DNA of 56,236 nt from Nanobdellota archaeon (lineage in GTDB: Archaea > Nanobdellota > Nanobdellia > Pacearchaeales > GW2011-AR1). Positions 24,065-32,422 of the stretch are shown here, piece by piece. The stretch covers positions 1 to 56,236 of the forward strand of contig JAHIWS010000028.1 in NCBI GenBank assembly GCA_018815925.1. Reading direction: 5' to 3'. The number at the start of each line of letters is the position of its first letter. Within the stretch, counting starts at the first letter, position 1. The notes under the pieces were generated by a model that worked only from the letters and a program-made list of their open reading frames with translations, did not search any database and was not told the origin of the DNA. Made by a program: the position numbers and the translations under genes.

Positions 24065-25948
24065 ATGGATATTTTGAAAAATATTAAAGAAAAACTTCCT
24101 CCAGAAATTACTGATGCAATGTTTGAAGGAGCTAATATAGTTCTTTATACAAATAATGAGAATTTCTTTAAGCAAGGAGAAGGGAGGATAAGAGAAGTTG
24201 TAGAAGAGATAAAAAAAAGAATAGAGTTAAGAGCAGATCAAAAAATCCTTTTAGATAAAGAAAAAGCAGAGCAAGAAGTAAGAAAAATAGTTCCTGAAGA
24301 AGCAGAAATAACAAACCTACATTTTGATTTCCACAGAAGTGTTGTCATCATCGAAGCTAAAAAACCAGGAATGGTTATAGGTAAACAAGGTTCTATTTTA
24401 GAAGAAATTAAAAAGAAAACTCTCTGGTCCCCCCAAATTCAAAGATCACCTGCAATTAAGAGTCAAATTACTGAGAATATAAGAGAGGTTTTATATGACA
24501 ATAATAATTATAGGAGAAAATTTCTTAATTCAATAGGTGAGAAAATATATAGGGAATGGAATCCTGAAAAATCAGAAGAGTGGATAAGAATTACTTTTTT
24601 AGGAGGGGCAAGACAAGTTGGAAGAAGTTGTATTCTTTTACAAACCCCTAATTCAAAGGTGCTTCTTGATTGTGGTATTGATGTTGCTGCTCAAGGAGCA
24701 AATAAATTTCCCTACCTTAATGTTCCTGAATTTAATATAAATGATTTAGACGCAGTGATAATTACACACGGACATCTTGATCATGTTGGGTTGTTGCCTT
24801 ATCTTTATAAAATGGGATACAAAGGACCTGTGTATATGACTGCTCCTACAAGGGATATAGCAGCTTTGCTTTCTTTAGATTTTATTGGGGTGGCTTATAA
24901 ACAAGCAGCACAGCCACTGTTTAATTCAACAAATATAAAAGAAATGGTTAAACATAGTATTTGCCTTAATTATAATGAAGTTACAGATGTAGCTTCTGAT
25001 GTAAGGCTTACTTTTTATAATTCAGGCCATGTTTTAGGAGGAGCAATGATTCATCTTAATATAGGGAATGGAGCACATAATCTTCTTTATGCAGGAGATT
25101 ATAAATATTCAAGAACACGTCTTTTAGATCCTGCCATAACTAATTTTCCAAGAGTAGAAACAGTGATTACAGAATCAACTTATGGATCAAAAAATGATGT
25201 TCTTCCACCTAGAAAAGAAACAGAGGCTAAATTTCTTCAAATGGTTAAAGAAACAATAGAAAAAAAAGGAAAAGTTTTAATTCCAGAGCTTGGGTTGGGT
25301 CATGCCCAGGAAACTCTTTTAAGAGTCGAAGAAGCTATAAGGCAAGGAGATCTTCCAAAAGTTCCCATGTATATAGATGGTATGATATGGGATATTGATG
25401 CAATTCACACAGCTTATCCTGATTTTTTAAGTAATAAAGTAAAATCACAAGTTTTTCAAGATAATAATCCTTTTATATCAGATATATTTACAAGAGTAGG
25501 TTCACCTCAAGAAAGAAAAAAAGTAATTGAAGGAGGTCCATGTATTATAATCGCTACGTCAGGTATGTTAGTTGGAGGAGCTTCTGTAGAGTATCTTAAA
25601 AATCTAGCAGAAAATAAAAATAATCTTATGATTCTTAGTTGTTATCAGGGACCAGGTTCTATTGGAAGACAAATCCAAGATGGTGAAAGAGAAGTTCTTA
25701 TTGAAGATGAAGATGGAAAAAGAAAAATAGAGATAAAAATGAGGATAGAAATGTTGACAGGTTTGTCACCCCATGCAGGAAGAAATGAGTTATTAGCATT
25801 TTTTAATAATATGAGGCCCAAACCAAAAAGAATAATTGTAAACCATGGTGAAGTTTCAAAATCTTTAGATTTAGCTTCTGCACTCTACAAATTAAATAGA
25901 GTTGAGACAAATGTTCCAAGGACTCTAGAAACCTTAAGATTGAGATAG
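24065..25948 (+). CDS. aCPSF1 (FttA), transcription termination ribonuclease
   Basis: 627 aa with the full archaeal aCPSF1 architecture. Two KH domains cover about 1-145 (VVIIEAKKPGMVIGKQGSIL). A metallo-beta-lactamase/beta-CASP nuclease follows: FLGGARQVGRSCILLQT, ITHGHLDHVGLLPYL, YAGDYKYSRTRLLDP, ESTYGSKNDVLPPR, IPELGLGHAQETLL, SGMLVGGASVEYL, GLSPHAGRNELLAF, VNHGE. The C-terminal RTLETLRLR matches the conserved dimerisation tail. It cleaves nascent RNA at U-rich 3' ends and ends transcription. It has its own start 37 nt after psmB, same strand. Confidence 0.96.
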   Translation: MDILKNIKEKLPPEITDAMFEGANIVLYTNNENFFKQGEGRIREVVEEIKKRIELRADQKILLDKEKAEQEVRKIVPEEAEITNLHFDFHRSVVIIEAKKPGMVIGKQGSILEEIKKKTLWSPQIQRSPAIKSQITENIREVLYDNNNYRRKFLNSIGEKIYREWNPEKSEEWIRITFLGGARQVGRSCILLQTPNSKVLLDCGIDVAAQGANKFPYLNVPEFNINDLDAVIITHGHLDHVGLLPYLYKMGYKGPVYMTAPTRDIAALLSLDFIGVAYKQAAQPLFNSTNIKEMVKHSICLNYNEVTDVASDVRLTFYNSGHVLGGAMIHLNIGNGAHNLLYAGDYKYSRTRLLDPAITNFPRVETVITESTYGSKNDVLPPRKETEAKFLQMVKETIEKKGKVLIPELGLGHAQETLLRVEEAIRQGDLPKVPMYIDGMIWDIDAIHTAYPDFLSNKVKSQVFQDNNPFISDIFTRVGSPQERKKVIEGGPCIIIATSGMLVGGASVEYLKNLAENKNNLMILSCYQGPGSIGRQIQDGEREVLIEDEDGKRKIEIKMRIEMLTGLSPHAGRNELLAFFNNMRPKPKRIIVNHGEVSKSLDLASALYKLNRVETNVPRTLETLRLR

Positions 25949-25989
25949 ACTCCAATAATTCTTATAAAGAACTTGTTTTTAGTGTTTTA

Positions 25990-26913
25990 ATGAAGGTGAT
26001 AGATCATATAAAGAGAGCAGATTCTACTTTAATTAGTTTTGAAATAACACCTCCCAAAAGAGAAGGTTCTCTAAATGATGTTTTAGAACCTGTTGAAAGA
26101 TTACAAAAATATAACCCTTCTTTTATTGATGTTACTTATCATCCAATTAGAATTGAATACGAAGAAAATGAAGGTGGAATAGAAAAAATATTAAGAAGAA
26201 AAAATATGGGAACAAGATCTATTTGTTCAAGTATACAAAGAAGTGGAATAGATGCTGTTTCTCATGTTTTATGTAGGGGTTTTACTAAAGGAGAAACAGA
26301 AGAATATCTTAGAGAAACACAGTTTGACGGAATAAATAATATTTTGGTTGTTCAAGGGGATGATACAGGATATAGAAGACCAAAAGAAAAAGGAGTTAAA
26401 ATTTTTGAACATTCTTCAGAGATGATTCCTTACATAAAAGAAAGTTTTGGAAATTATTTTTGTATAGGAGTAGCAGGATATCCTGAAAAACATTATTGTT
26501 CACCAAATCCAGAAACAGATTTAAAATATCTTAAACAAAAAGTTGATACAGGGGCAGATTATATTGTAACCCAAATGGTTTTTGACAATAAAAGACTTTT
26601 TGAATTTATAGATAAATGTAGAAAAAATAATATAGAAGTCCCAATCATTCCTGGTTTAAAACCAATACTTAAAAAATCTCAGTTTACAAGCATCCCTAAA
26701 AATTTTTATGTAGATATTCCTCTTGAGATTTCAGAAAAAATAGATAATTCAACTAAAGAAGAGATAGTGAAAATTGGGATAGAAGAGCTAACAAAACAAG
26801 CTCAAGAATTAATTAATAATAAATTTCCTGTTTTGCACTTTTTTGTTTATGAAAAACAAGATCCAGAAGCAATTTCACAAGTTCTTGATAATTTAAATTT
26901 TAAGAAATCTTGA
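25990..26913 (+). CDS. metF: Methylenetetrahydrofolate reductase (MetF)
   Basis: 307-aa TIM-barrel flavoenzyme that reduces methylene- to methyl-tetrahydrofolate (or a related pterin). SFEITPPKREGSLNDVLEPV is the N-terminal signature with the catalytic Glu. FIDVTYHP, NILVVQGDD, IGVAGYPEKHYCSPNPETDL and GADYIVTQMVFD follow, the last with the substrate-binding Gln. PIIPGLKPI replaces the usual PIMPI(Q)N block. It converges with the methionine-synthase operon, overlapping it by 14 nt, and supplies the methyl donor for the pathway proposed there. Confidence 0.92.
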   Translation: MKVIDHIKRADSTLISFEITPPKREGSLNDVLEPVERLQKYNPSFIDVTYHPIRIEYEENEGGIEKILRRKNMGTRSICSSIQRSGIDAVSHVLCRGFTKGETEEYLRETQFDGINNILVVQGDDTGYRRPKEKGVKIFEHSSEMIPYIKESFGNYFCIGVAGYPEKHYCSPNPETDLKYLKQKVDTGADYIVTQMVFDNKRLFEFIDKCRKNNIEVPIIPGLKPILKKSQFTSIPKNFYVDIPLEISEKIDNSTKEEIVKIGIEELTKQAQELINNKFPVLHFFVYEKQDPEAISQVLDNLNFKKS

Positions 26914-28123
26914 GTTTTCTGTCTTGAATATAATCTAAGTTATTTCTTAAAGCAGTTTCTGCTTTTTGAAGTTCTGTTGCAATATATCCATAATGTCTTT
27001 TACCATTTTGATCCTCATTTGTCAATTTAAATTTGAGAACAGAATTAAGTATGGCTTCTGCATTATCTCCATATATTATTTTTTGAAGAATGTGGTTATA
27101 ATCATAATTTTCAACTCTTATTTGTTTATTTTGTTTATCAAGAAGAATATAAAAATATCCTTTTTTATCCCAATCTTTGTCTGTTAATTTCTTTTTTTTA
27201 GCCTTTATTGTATTTATTCCATAAAATTTATTTCTTGCCTTAACCATATTTTCTAATTTTTGATATGCTATTTTTCTTAAACCAAGTCCAAACAACCCAC
27301 AATCTGGATCAAGAATTATTTTATCTTCTCCAAACACTTTCACAGCTTTTTCAATATTTTTAACAATTTCTTCTACAGATTCAATCCTACCATCGTAAGA
27401 GTTTACACACCCATACCCTATTTTCTGACTAAACCCTGTTTTTGATATTTGGTTGATTAATTCTGGATTTGCTACAAATTCATGATCAAGAATATCTACT
27501 TGATATTTTGTTAATTTTTCAAATATTTTAGAAACATCTCCACACACATGCAATGCAATGGGTTTTTTTATTTCTTTTCTAACAATTGATATTAGTTTTT
27601 TTCCATATTCAGGATATTCTATAGAAAACATAGGTTCATCAATTTGTATATTATCTACTTCGTATTCAATTGCTTTTGCTTCTTTATTTAAAATTTCTGC
27701 AAAATCAAAAGCAAGTTCTTCAATATTTTTATAACCAGAATCACGTGTTATTTTACAGGTTTTTGAAAGTGTATAAGGTCCTGTAAGGATGCCTTTTATT
27801 TTTTTGTTTTTTGGTATTAAATTTTTAGCATAAACTAAATCATACAAGGTTATGGGTTTTACAAATTTTAGCTTTGATATTATGTATTTTTCCCCTTTAA
27901 TTTCTTTTATTCCAGAGATTCTTCTTGTAAATTCAGAAATCATATCTGTCCTGACCTGCCCTGTTGAAATTATATCAATCCCAGCAGAGAGTTGATCTTC
28001 TACTGCTTTTTTAATATGTGGAAGAAAAAATTCAGACCAACTTGTTTTATTTTCTTGTGCATTTCTTATGTGTTTTATTGTAATTGGTATTGGATAGCTT
28101 CCAACAACACTTGTCTCAATCAT
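26900..28123 (-). CDS. Core MetE-type (cobalamin-independent fold) methionine synthase
   Basis: Homocysteine methyltransferase with only the MetE catalytic domain, plus a C-terminal addition; 407 aa. TSVVGSYPIP is the family start. NIQIDEPMFSIEYP is substrate-binding. Zinc ligands are visible as His192 and Cys194 (LHVCGDV), Glu215 (DHEF) and Cys275 (DPDCGL). The folate-binding N-terminal half of bacterial MetE is absent, as in core enzymes that accept methyl from a corrinoid protein. Residues about 315-400 (GYFYILLDKQNKQIRVENYD, then YGYIATELQKAETALRN and LDYIQD) resemble the DUF4346 pattern, from memory. Its ATG overlaps the mtrH stop (ATGA). Confidence 0.85.
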   Translation of the reverse strand: MIETSVVGSYPIPITIKHIRNAQENKTSWSEFFLPHIKKAVEDQLSAGIDIISTGQVRTDMISEFTRRISGIKEIKGEKYIISKLKFVKPITLYDLVYAKNLIPKNKKIKGILTGPYTLSKTCKITRDSGYKNIEELAFDFAEILNKEAKAIEYEVDNIQIDEPMFSIEYPEYGKKLISIVRKEIKKPIALHVCGDVSKIFEKLTKYQVDILDHEFVANPELINQISKTGFSQKIGYGCVNSYDGRIESVEEIVKNIEKAVKVFGEDKIILDPDCGLFGLGLRKIAYQKLENMVKARNKFYGINTIKAKKKKLTDKDWDKKGYFYILLDKQNKQIRVENYDYNHILQKIIYGDNAEAILNSVLKFKLTNEDQNGKRHYGYIATELQKAETALRNNLDYIQDRKLKIS

Positions 28124-28989
28124 GTTATTTTTGATTTTAGCCCAAAATATCCTTTATTGGCTTCTGCATTTATTTTATCTGTCATTTTAACACTATTGAA
28201 AATGTGTTCAGCAATTTTTAAAGGACCATAAATTAAAAAATCAGCACCCATTAATTGAGCCAAAGAATTAGCAGATGCAATTGAGTTTGTATATTCAGGA
28301 GTATCTTTTTTATCTTTGATATATTTCCAAGACTCTATAAGGTTTATCATTGCACATCCTGTTGCAAGTCCTGTTTCTGATTTAATTACCATTATTGACC
28401 TTAAAACTTCTCCAGCCATATTTTCATTATCAAATGCTTTTGTTCCAGGATCAACAAGCATATTTTCAATATTTGCTTTTTTTGCATAAGGGACTAATCT
28501 ATTTTCTAATAAATTTAAGGAACCATCTGCATTTGGATGAGTTATATCAGAAGCAAGTAATATAGCAGACTTTATTTTATGTTTTTTTAGTAAATTAACT
28601 TCTCCTTCATCTGTTAGAGGATTTATGGAATTATAGATGATCCTATCTTGTAAATTGTTTTTTGTAACATATTCCAAAACATCTTTTTTTAATTCTAATT
28701 CTCCCCATGGAAGATCTAATAAAAATGGTTCTGAGATTTGTTTTGCAATAAAATCAAGACTAGTTTTAATATCTTCTTTTCTTCTTATAAATAAATCAAC
28801 AGAAGCAGGAATATTAAAATTATCAGAAAGAGTTTTTTGTGTCCTAAGTCCTTCAATAATAGTTTCTTTGTTTTTTTCAGTGATTTTTCTTATTCCTCCA
28901 AACAACACAGTAGAATATTCACCTGGCTGCCCCCCAATTTCCCAATTTTCTATTTTACAAATTTTTGGTTTTGTTTGAAAATGAAACAT
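28120..28989 (-). CDS. MtrH-like methyltransferase subunit
   Basis: 289 aa, TIM barrel of the MtrH family. In methanogens MtrH moves the methyl group from methyl-tetrahydromethanopterin to the cobamide on MtrA. FHFQTKPKICKIENWEIGG, then QPGEYSTVLFGGI matches the family N-terminus (IGGQPGEYPT). PFLLDLPWGELEL, IIYNSINPLTDEGE, NMLVDPGTKAF and GLATGCAMINLIESWKY are further family blocks, and MGADFLIYGPLKIAEHIF is near the end. No other membrane Mtr subunits (B-G) are present, so a soluble use is inferred: charging MtrA for methionine synthesis. Tightly placed, 1 nt after mtrA and overlapping metE. Confidence 0.88.
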   Translation of the reverse strand: MFHFQTKPKICKIENWEIGGQPGEYSTVLFGGIRKITEKNKETIIEGLRTQKTLSDNFNIPASVDLFIRRKEDIKTSLDFIAKQISEPFLLDLPWGELELKKDVLEYVTKNNLQDRIIYNSINPLTDEGEVNLLKKHKIKSAILLASDITHPNADGSLNLLENRLVPYAKKANIENMLVDPGTKAFDNENMAGEVLRSIMVIKSETGLATGCAMINLIESWKYIKDKKDTPEYTNSIASANSLAQLMGADFLIYGPLKIAEHIFNSVKMTDKINAEANKGYFGLKSKIT

Positions 28990-28990
28990 T

Positions 28991-29569
28991 TTATCTTCTC
29001 ATAATATAAAAATTATTTAAATTTATTTTTGAATGAATAGCAATATTATCTTGAATGAATATACCTAAATTTTCTGCTTTTTTTAATTTAACTTTATAAG
29101 GACAACTCATTGGTGAACTGTTTTTTTCTAATAATTTTTCTATTTTACTTTTTATTTTTTTAATATCTTTTTCTCCAAGCATATTCACTAAAGTAATTTG
29201 ATTTCTAAACCTCTCCCTCACTTTTCCAATTTCTTCAATAGGAAGTTTTGGGTCTTTTGCTCTTGTATTTTTTATAGTAATTATATTTGTTTTTTTATCT
29301 TCAGTATAGCCTTGATTATAAAAAGAAATTAATGCATCTCCTGGATAATGTCCATTAACATCTCTTCCACAAACAACCAAATATCTTATGTTTTTATTAG
29401 AAAGAATATTTGCAAGTATTCTTGTTACCCCAAGATTTTCAGTCATTACTTTACCATAAATTGCAACTTTATTTTTATCAAATGAAAAATTATCTAAAAG
29501 AGTTAGAACAGCTACTGAACTTTTTTTATTACCTATTTCATATTCCCCTGGAATTAGTTTCCAATTCAT
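28991..29569 (-). CDS. MtrA-like corrinoid protein, soluble
   Basis: 192 aa. LIPGEYEIGNKKSSVAVLTL and GKVMTENLGVTRILANILSN, then NIRYLVVCGRDVNGHYPGDA match MtrA of methanogens. His74 in VNGHYPG corresponds to the His that binds cobalt in MtrA. The C-terminal membrane anchor of methanogen MtrA is missing; the C-terminus (IHSKINLNNFYIMRR) is polar, so the protein should be cytosolic. First gene of the mtrA-mtrH-metE run. Expected role: carry a methyl-cobamide from MtrH to the core MetE enzyme. Cobamide biosynthesis or uptake genes are not in the window. Confidence 0.85.
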   Translation of the reverse strand: MNWKLIPGEYEIGNKKSSVAVLTLLDNFSFDKNKVAIYGKVMTENLGVTRILANILSNKNIRYLVVCGRDVNGHYPGDALISFYNQGYTEDKKTNIITIKNTRAKDPKLPIEEIGKVRERFRNQITLVNMLGEKDIKKIKSKIEKLLEKNSSPMSCPYKVKLKKAENLGIFIQDNIAIHSKINLNNFYIMRR

Positions 29570-29663
29570 ACCTAATTTTTGTTTTTTTCTTTTTTTAAGA
29601 TTTAGGTGCTAAGAGTAAACTTAAAAACCTTTATTTCCTTTAGTATAATATGGGGTTTTTACT

Positions 29664-30608
29664 ATGAAACACAACTTAAAAATAACAATTATTCTTTTGT
29701 CAATGTTTCTTATTACACAATTTATAGGGTTAGGTGTTATTCATGCAGATCCTTTTAATATTAATATGGTTGTGAATGGAACAATTCAAAAAGTTCCAAA
29801 TCCTTCTTTATCTTGGATTTCTCCTCCAGAAGCTGAAGCAGGAAGTGATTTTTGGACAAAGTTTTTTCCCTCAATTATTATAGCATTTATAGTAGCAGTA
29901 TCTTTATTATTTTTATTAAGTAAATTTAAATTAGAATTTATCTTAAAAGCATGGTTCTTTCTTGTTGTGACTTTTGCTATTTGGCTCACTATTTATTCTT
30001 TTGAAATACTTGTTCCCTTTGTAATTTCTCCAACATTGGCTCTGATTATTCCAACAATCATAGCACTTCCCTTAGCCATTAAAAAAATATTTGGAAGGAA
30101 TTTTTTAGTTCATAATTTTACAGAGTTATTAGTTTATCCTGGAATTGCTGCTGTTTTTGTTCCTATTTTGAGTTTTTGGACAATAATAGCTCTTTTAATT
30201 GTAATTTCCTTATATGATATGTGGGCTGTCTGGCATTCAGGAATAATGCAAAGTATGGCTAAATATCAGATAGATAAGCTTAAGATTTTTTCTGGATTTT
30301 TTGTACCTTATGTTTCAAAAAAAGTAAAGATTAAATTAAAAAAACTTAGCAAATCCCAGTTAAAAAAGAAAAAAATAAAGGCAAATGTTGCTATTTTAGG
30401 AGGGGGGGATATTATTTTTCCAATTATTACAGCAGGAGTAATGTTAAGAACCCTTGGAATAATTTCTGCTTTGCTTGTTATAGCAGGAGCAACACTAGGC
30501 CTTGCAACATTGTTTTTCTTAGCAGAGAAGAAGAAGTTTTATCCTGCAATGCCTTTTATTACAGCAGGAATTTTCATAGGGATTATTTTAGGTTGTTTTG
30601 TTTTTTAA
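29664..30608 (+). CDS. Presenilin-like intramembrane aspartyl protease
   Basis: 314 aa with about nine membrane helices and an N-terminal signal-like segment. The family's three motifs are in order: YD at Asp185 (ISLYDMWAVW), GGGD at Asp249 (AILGGGDIIFP) and PAMPF (294-298, the PAL position). A basic cytoplasmic loop of about 35 residues (KKVKIKLKKLSKSQLKKKKI) separates the two Asp helices, as usual. Archaeal members cleave membrane-spanning peptides. Divergent from mtrA. Convergent 4-nt overlap with the next gene. Confidence 0.9.
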   Translation: MKHNLKITIILLSMFLITQFIGLGVIHADPFNINMVVNGTIQKVPNPSLSWISPPEAEAGSDFWTKFFPSIIIAFIVAVSLLFLLSKFKLEFILKAWFFLVVTFAIWLTIYSFEILVPFVISPTLALIIPTIIALPLAIKKIFGRNFLVHNFTELLVYPGIAAVFVPILSFWTIIALLIVISLYDMWAVWHSGIMQSMAKYQIDKLKIFSGFFVPYVSKKVKIKLKKLSKSQLKKKKIKANVAILGGGDIIFPIITAGVMLRTLGIISALLVIAGATLGLATLFFLAEKKKFYPAMPFITAGIFIGIILGCFVF

Positions 30609-30859
30609 AGAATTATTTTTTTAGGATACATTGTTTCAATTCCATTTCTATCTACTAATAACTCATCAGTTCCATATACCCTTGGATCGAGATTTACTAA
30701 AACATTATGGTTTGAAACTCCTTTTACAATACAATCTATAGATCCCCACTTTTTATGGAGAAGAGCTACTCTAAGGTTTAAATACCTTGTAGGATCAATT
30801 TCTTCTTTTTGAATAGGTTCTGAATCAAACCCCACTGTTCTTTTTAAATTATTTTCCAT
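30605..30859 (-). CDS. Unrecognised 84-aa protein
   Basis: Soluble, mixed-charge protein. ALLHKKWGSIDCIVKGVSNH and VLVNLDPRVYGTDELLVDRN read as a small beta barrel, possibly Sm/SH3-like, but I assign no family. Its ATG at 30859 is 21-30 nt below a TATA box (30881-30889), so leaderless. The promoter mirrors that of the divergent operon at 30979. Confidence 0.65.
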   Translation of the reverse strand: MENNLKRTVGFDSEPIQKEEIDPTRYLNLRVALLHKKWGSIDCIVKGVSNHNVLVNLDPRVYGTDELLVDRNGIETMYPKKIIL

Positions 30860-30879
30860 GCCTTCTTTTACTCATATCT

Positions 30880-30955
30880 CTTTATAAAGCTTATTAAGTT
30901 TATTTCGCAAGATGTTCTTACTGATGAAAGGTGACAAATAGTAAGCTTTATAAAG
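30880..30955. promoter_or_regulatory. Twin divergent promoters sharing a 14-bp element
   Basis: TAAGCTTTATAAAG occurs in opposite orientations at 30880-30893 (minus) and 30942-30955 (plus), each with TTTATAAA about 25-30 nt before the ATG it serves (30859 and 30979). The core CTTTATAAAG is itself palindromic. The shared sequence beyond a TATA box suggests common regulation of both sides, possibly by the TrmB-type regulator encoded in the plus-strand operon. Confidence 0.5.
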
Positions 30956-30978
30956 CATTGATTCTATGGATTTTTACA

Positions 30979-31329
30979 ATGAAAGACGAGAAATCTGAAG
31001 GAAAGGATAATGAAAAAAAATTAAAGTTAGAAGAATGTACTAGAAAGCTTACTTTAGTCCATCCAGAAAGAAAAAGCTCTGATTATTCACCCTTAAAAAT
31101 AGAAATACCTGATTATTCAAAATTGAATAAAGATCAGATAAGAAATACCGAAGAAGGAATTTTAAAAAAATGTGTTAAAGAATCTATTGATAATTTAGTA
31201 GGGTTTAAAATTAAAGGTTATGATCCTAGTTCAAGTACTATTTATTGTGAGCTAACCACACAAGATTCAAGCTGTGATTTAAATGCTCTTTATACTAAAT
31301 TAACTGATAATAAATTTGTAATTCAATAA
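30979..31329 (+). CDS. Unrecognised 116-aa protein, first in TrmB operon
   Basis: Start placed at ATG 30979 (MKDEKSEGKDNEKKLKLEEC). The frame is open to a GTG at 30931, but that lies across the TATA box. Highly charged N-terminus, then PLKIEIPDYSKLNKDQIRNT and a short beta region (NLVGFKIKGYD, STIYCELTTQ). No membrane segment. No family recognised. Ends 2 nt before the regulator gene. Confidence 0.65.
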   Translation: MKDEKSEGKDNEKKLKLEECTRKLTLVHPERKSSDYSPLKIEIPDYSKLNKDQIRNTEEGILKKCVKESIDNLVGFKIKGYDPSSSTIYCELTTQDSSCDLNALYTKLTDNKFVIQ

Positions 31330-31331
31330 AA

Positions 31332-32114
31332 ATGCTCGTAAAACATGAACTTATTAGTAAAATTAAGGATTTTTTTGACCTTAATATATATGAAACAAAG
31401 GTTTGGTTAGCTTTGCTTGGAAAAGGAGTTGCATCTGCAGGAGAAGTTGCAGAGATTTCAAGAGTTCCAAGGTCAAGAACTTATGATGTTCTTGAAAGTC
31501 TTGAGAAAAAAGGATTTGCAATAGTAAAATTAGGAAAACCAGTAAAATATCTTGGGATTAAACCAAAGATGATTCTTGAAAAACTTAAGAACAATGCAAG
31601 AAAAGAAGCAGAAGAAAGAGTATTAGGTTTATCAAACATTAAAGACACAGAAGAATTTGCAAAACTTGAAGAAATTTATAGAGAAGGAATAAATCCTGTT
31701 AAAAGAGAAGATATATCTGCAGCATTAAAAGGCAAATCAAATATTTCTAATTATTTAAGAGAAATAATTCAAAACGCAGCAAAAGAAGTGATAATTTGTA
31801 CAAATGCTGAAGAAATGGATCAAAAATCAAAATTATTTCAACAAACTTTTGATATTTTAAAAAAAGCAAACATAAAAGTAAAAATAGCTTTATCTGGAGA
31901 TAAAAATTTAATTAAACAAATATCTGATAAATTTAAGATAAGCATAAAACCAATAACTATTGATGCTAAATTCTTTATAATAGACAGAAAAGAAATATTG
32001 TTTTATCTTTCAAAAAGTTCTGACAAAGAAGATGTTGCTATATGGTTAAATTCTGAATTTTTCGCGCAGTCTTTTGCGGTTTTATTTGAAAAAGCAATGG
32101 ATGGGGGCAAATAA
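31332..32114 (+). CDS. TrmB-family transcriptional regulator
   Basis: 260 aa. N-terminal winged helix-turn-helix about 1-80 (FFDLNIYETKVWLALLGKG, SAGEVAEISRVPRSRTYDVL, ESLEKKGFAIVKLGKP), then a short coiled coil. An effector domain of the phospholipase-D-like type found in short TrmB proteins covers about 120-255 (AAKEVIICTNAEEMDQKSKL, KFFIIDRKEILFYLS). TrmB proteins usually control sugar or metabolic genes. It may regulate its own operon and the divergent gene through the shared promoter element. Confidence 0.88.
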   Translation: MLVKHELISKIKDFFDLNIYETKVWLALLGKGVASAGEVAEISRVPRSRTYDVLESLEKKGFAIVKLGKPVKYLGIKPKMILEKLKNNARKEAEERVLGLSNIKDTEEFAKLEEIYREGINPVKREDISAALKGKSNISNYLREIIQNAAKEVIICTNAEEMDQKSKLFQQTFDILKKANIKVKIALSGDKNLIKQISDKFKISIKPITIDAKFFIIDRKEILFYLSKSSDKEDVAIWLNSEFFAQSFAVLFEKAMDGGK

Positions 32115-32115
32115 A

Positions 32116-32421
32116 ATGAATGCACATAATTTACCTTTAGATATGTTTGACAATTATGGATTTATAAAAGAGACAGAATTAAGGTTGAGTATTTATTCTG
32201 AAAATGACCAAACTATCAGAGTTCCTGAAGTAAAGTTTAGTAGAAGTGCAAAAAGTAATTTGCCTACACTTAATCTAACTATAGGAAGTTTCCAAAAAGG
32301 ATATAGAATATCTATTTGTTCTACACCTTCAGATGAAAAATTGAATTATTTAACCAATATTATTCCTTTTAATAAATTAAAAGAAGAAGTAGCCAACTAT
32401 ATGGCAAAGATTGAATTATAA
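32116..32421 (+). CDS. Unrecognised 101-aa protein in TrmB operon
   Basis: ATG at 32116 is 1 nt after the TrmB stop. The track of beta strands (ELRLSIYSEND, VPEVKFSRSA, LPTLNLTIGSFQKGYRISIC) and a C-terminal helix (FNKLKEEVANYMAKIEL) suggest a small alpha/beta domain. No signal or membrane helix. Unknown family. Its spacing to both neighbours (1 nt) points to co-translation. Confidence 0.65.
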   Translation: MNAHNLPLDMFDNYGFIKETELRLSIYSENDQTIRVPEVKFSRSAKSNLPTLNLTIGSFQKGYRISICSTPSDEKLNYLTNIIPFNKLKEEVANYMAKIEL

Positions 32422-32422
32422 A

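Noticed and set aside
26966-29598. Plus-strand frames opposite metE, mtrH and mtrA
   Set aside because: Shadows of AT-rich genes; the minus-strand proteins carry clear family motifs.
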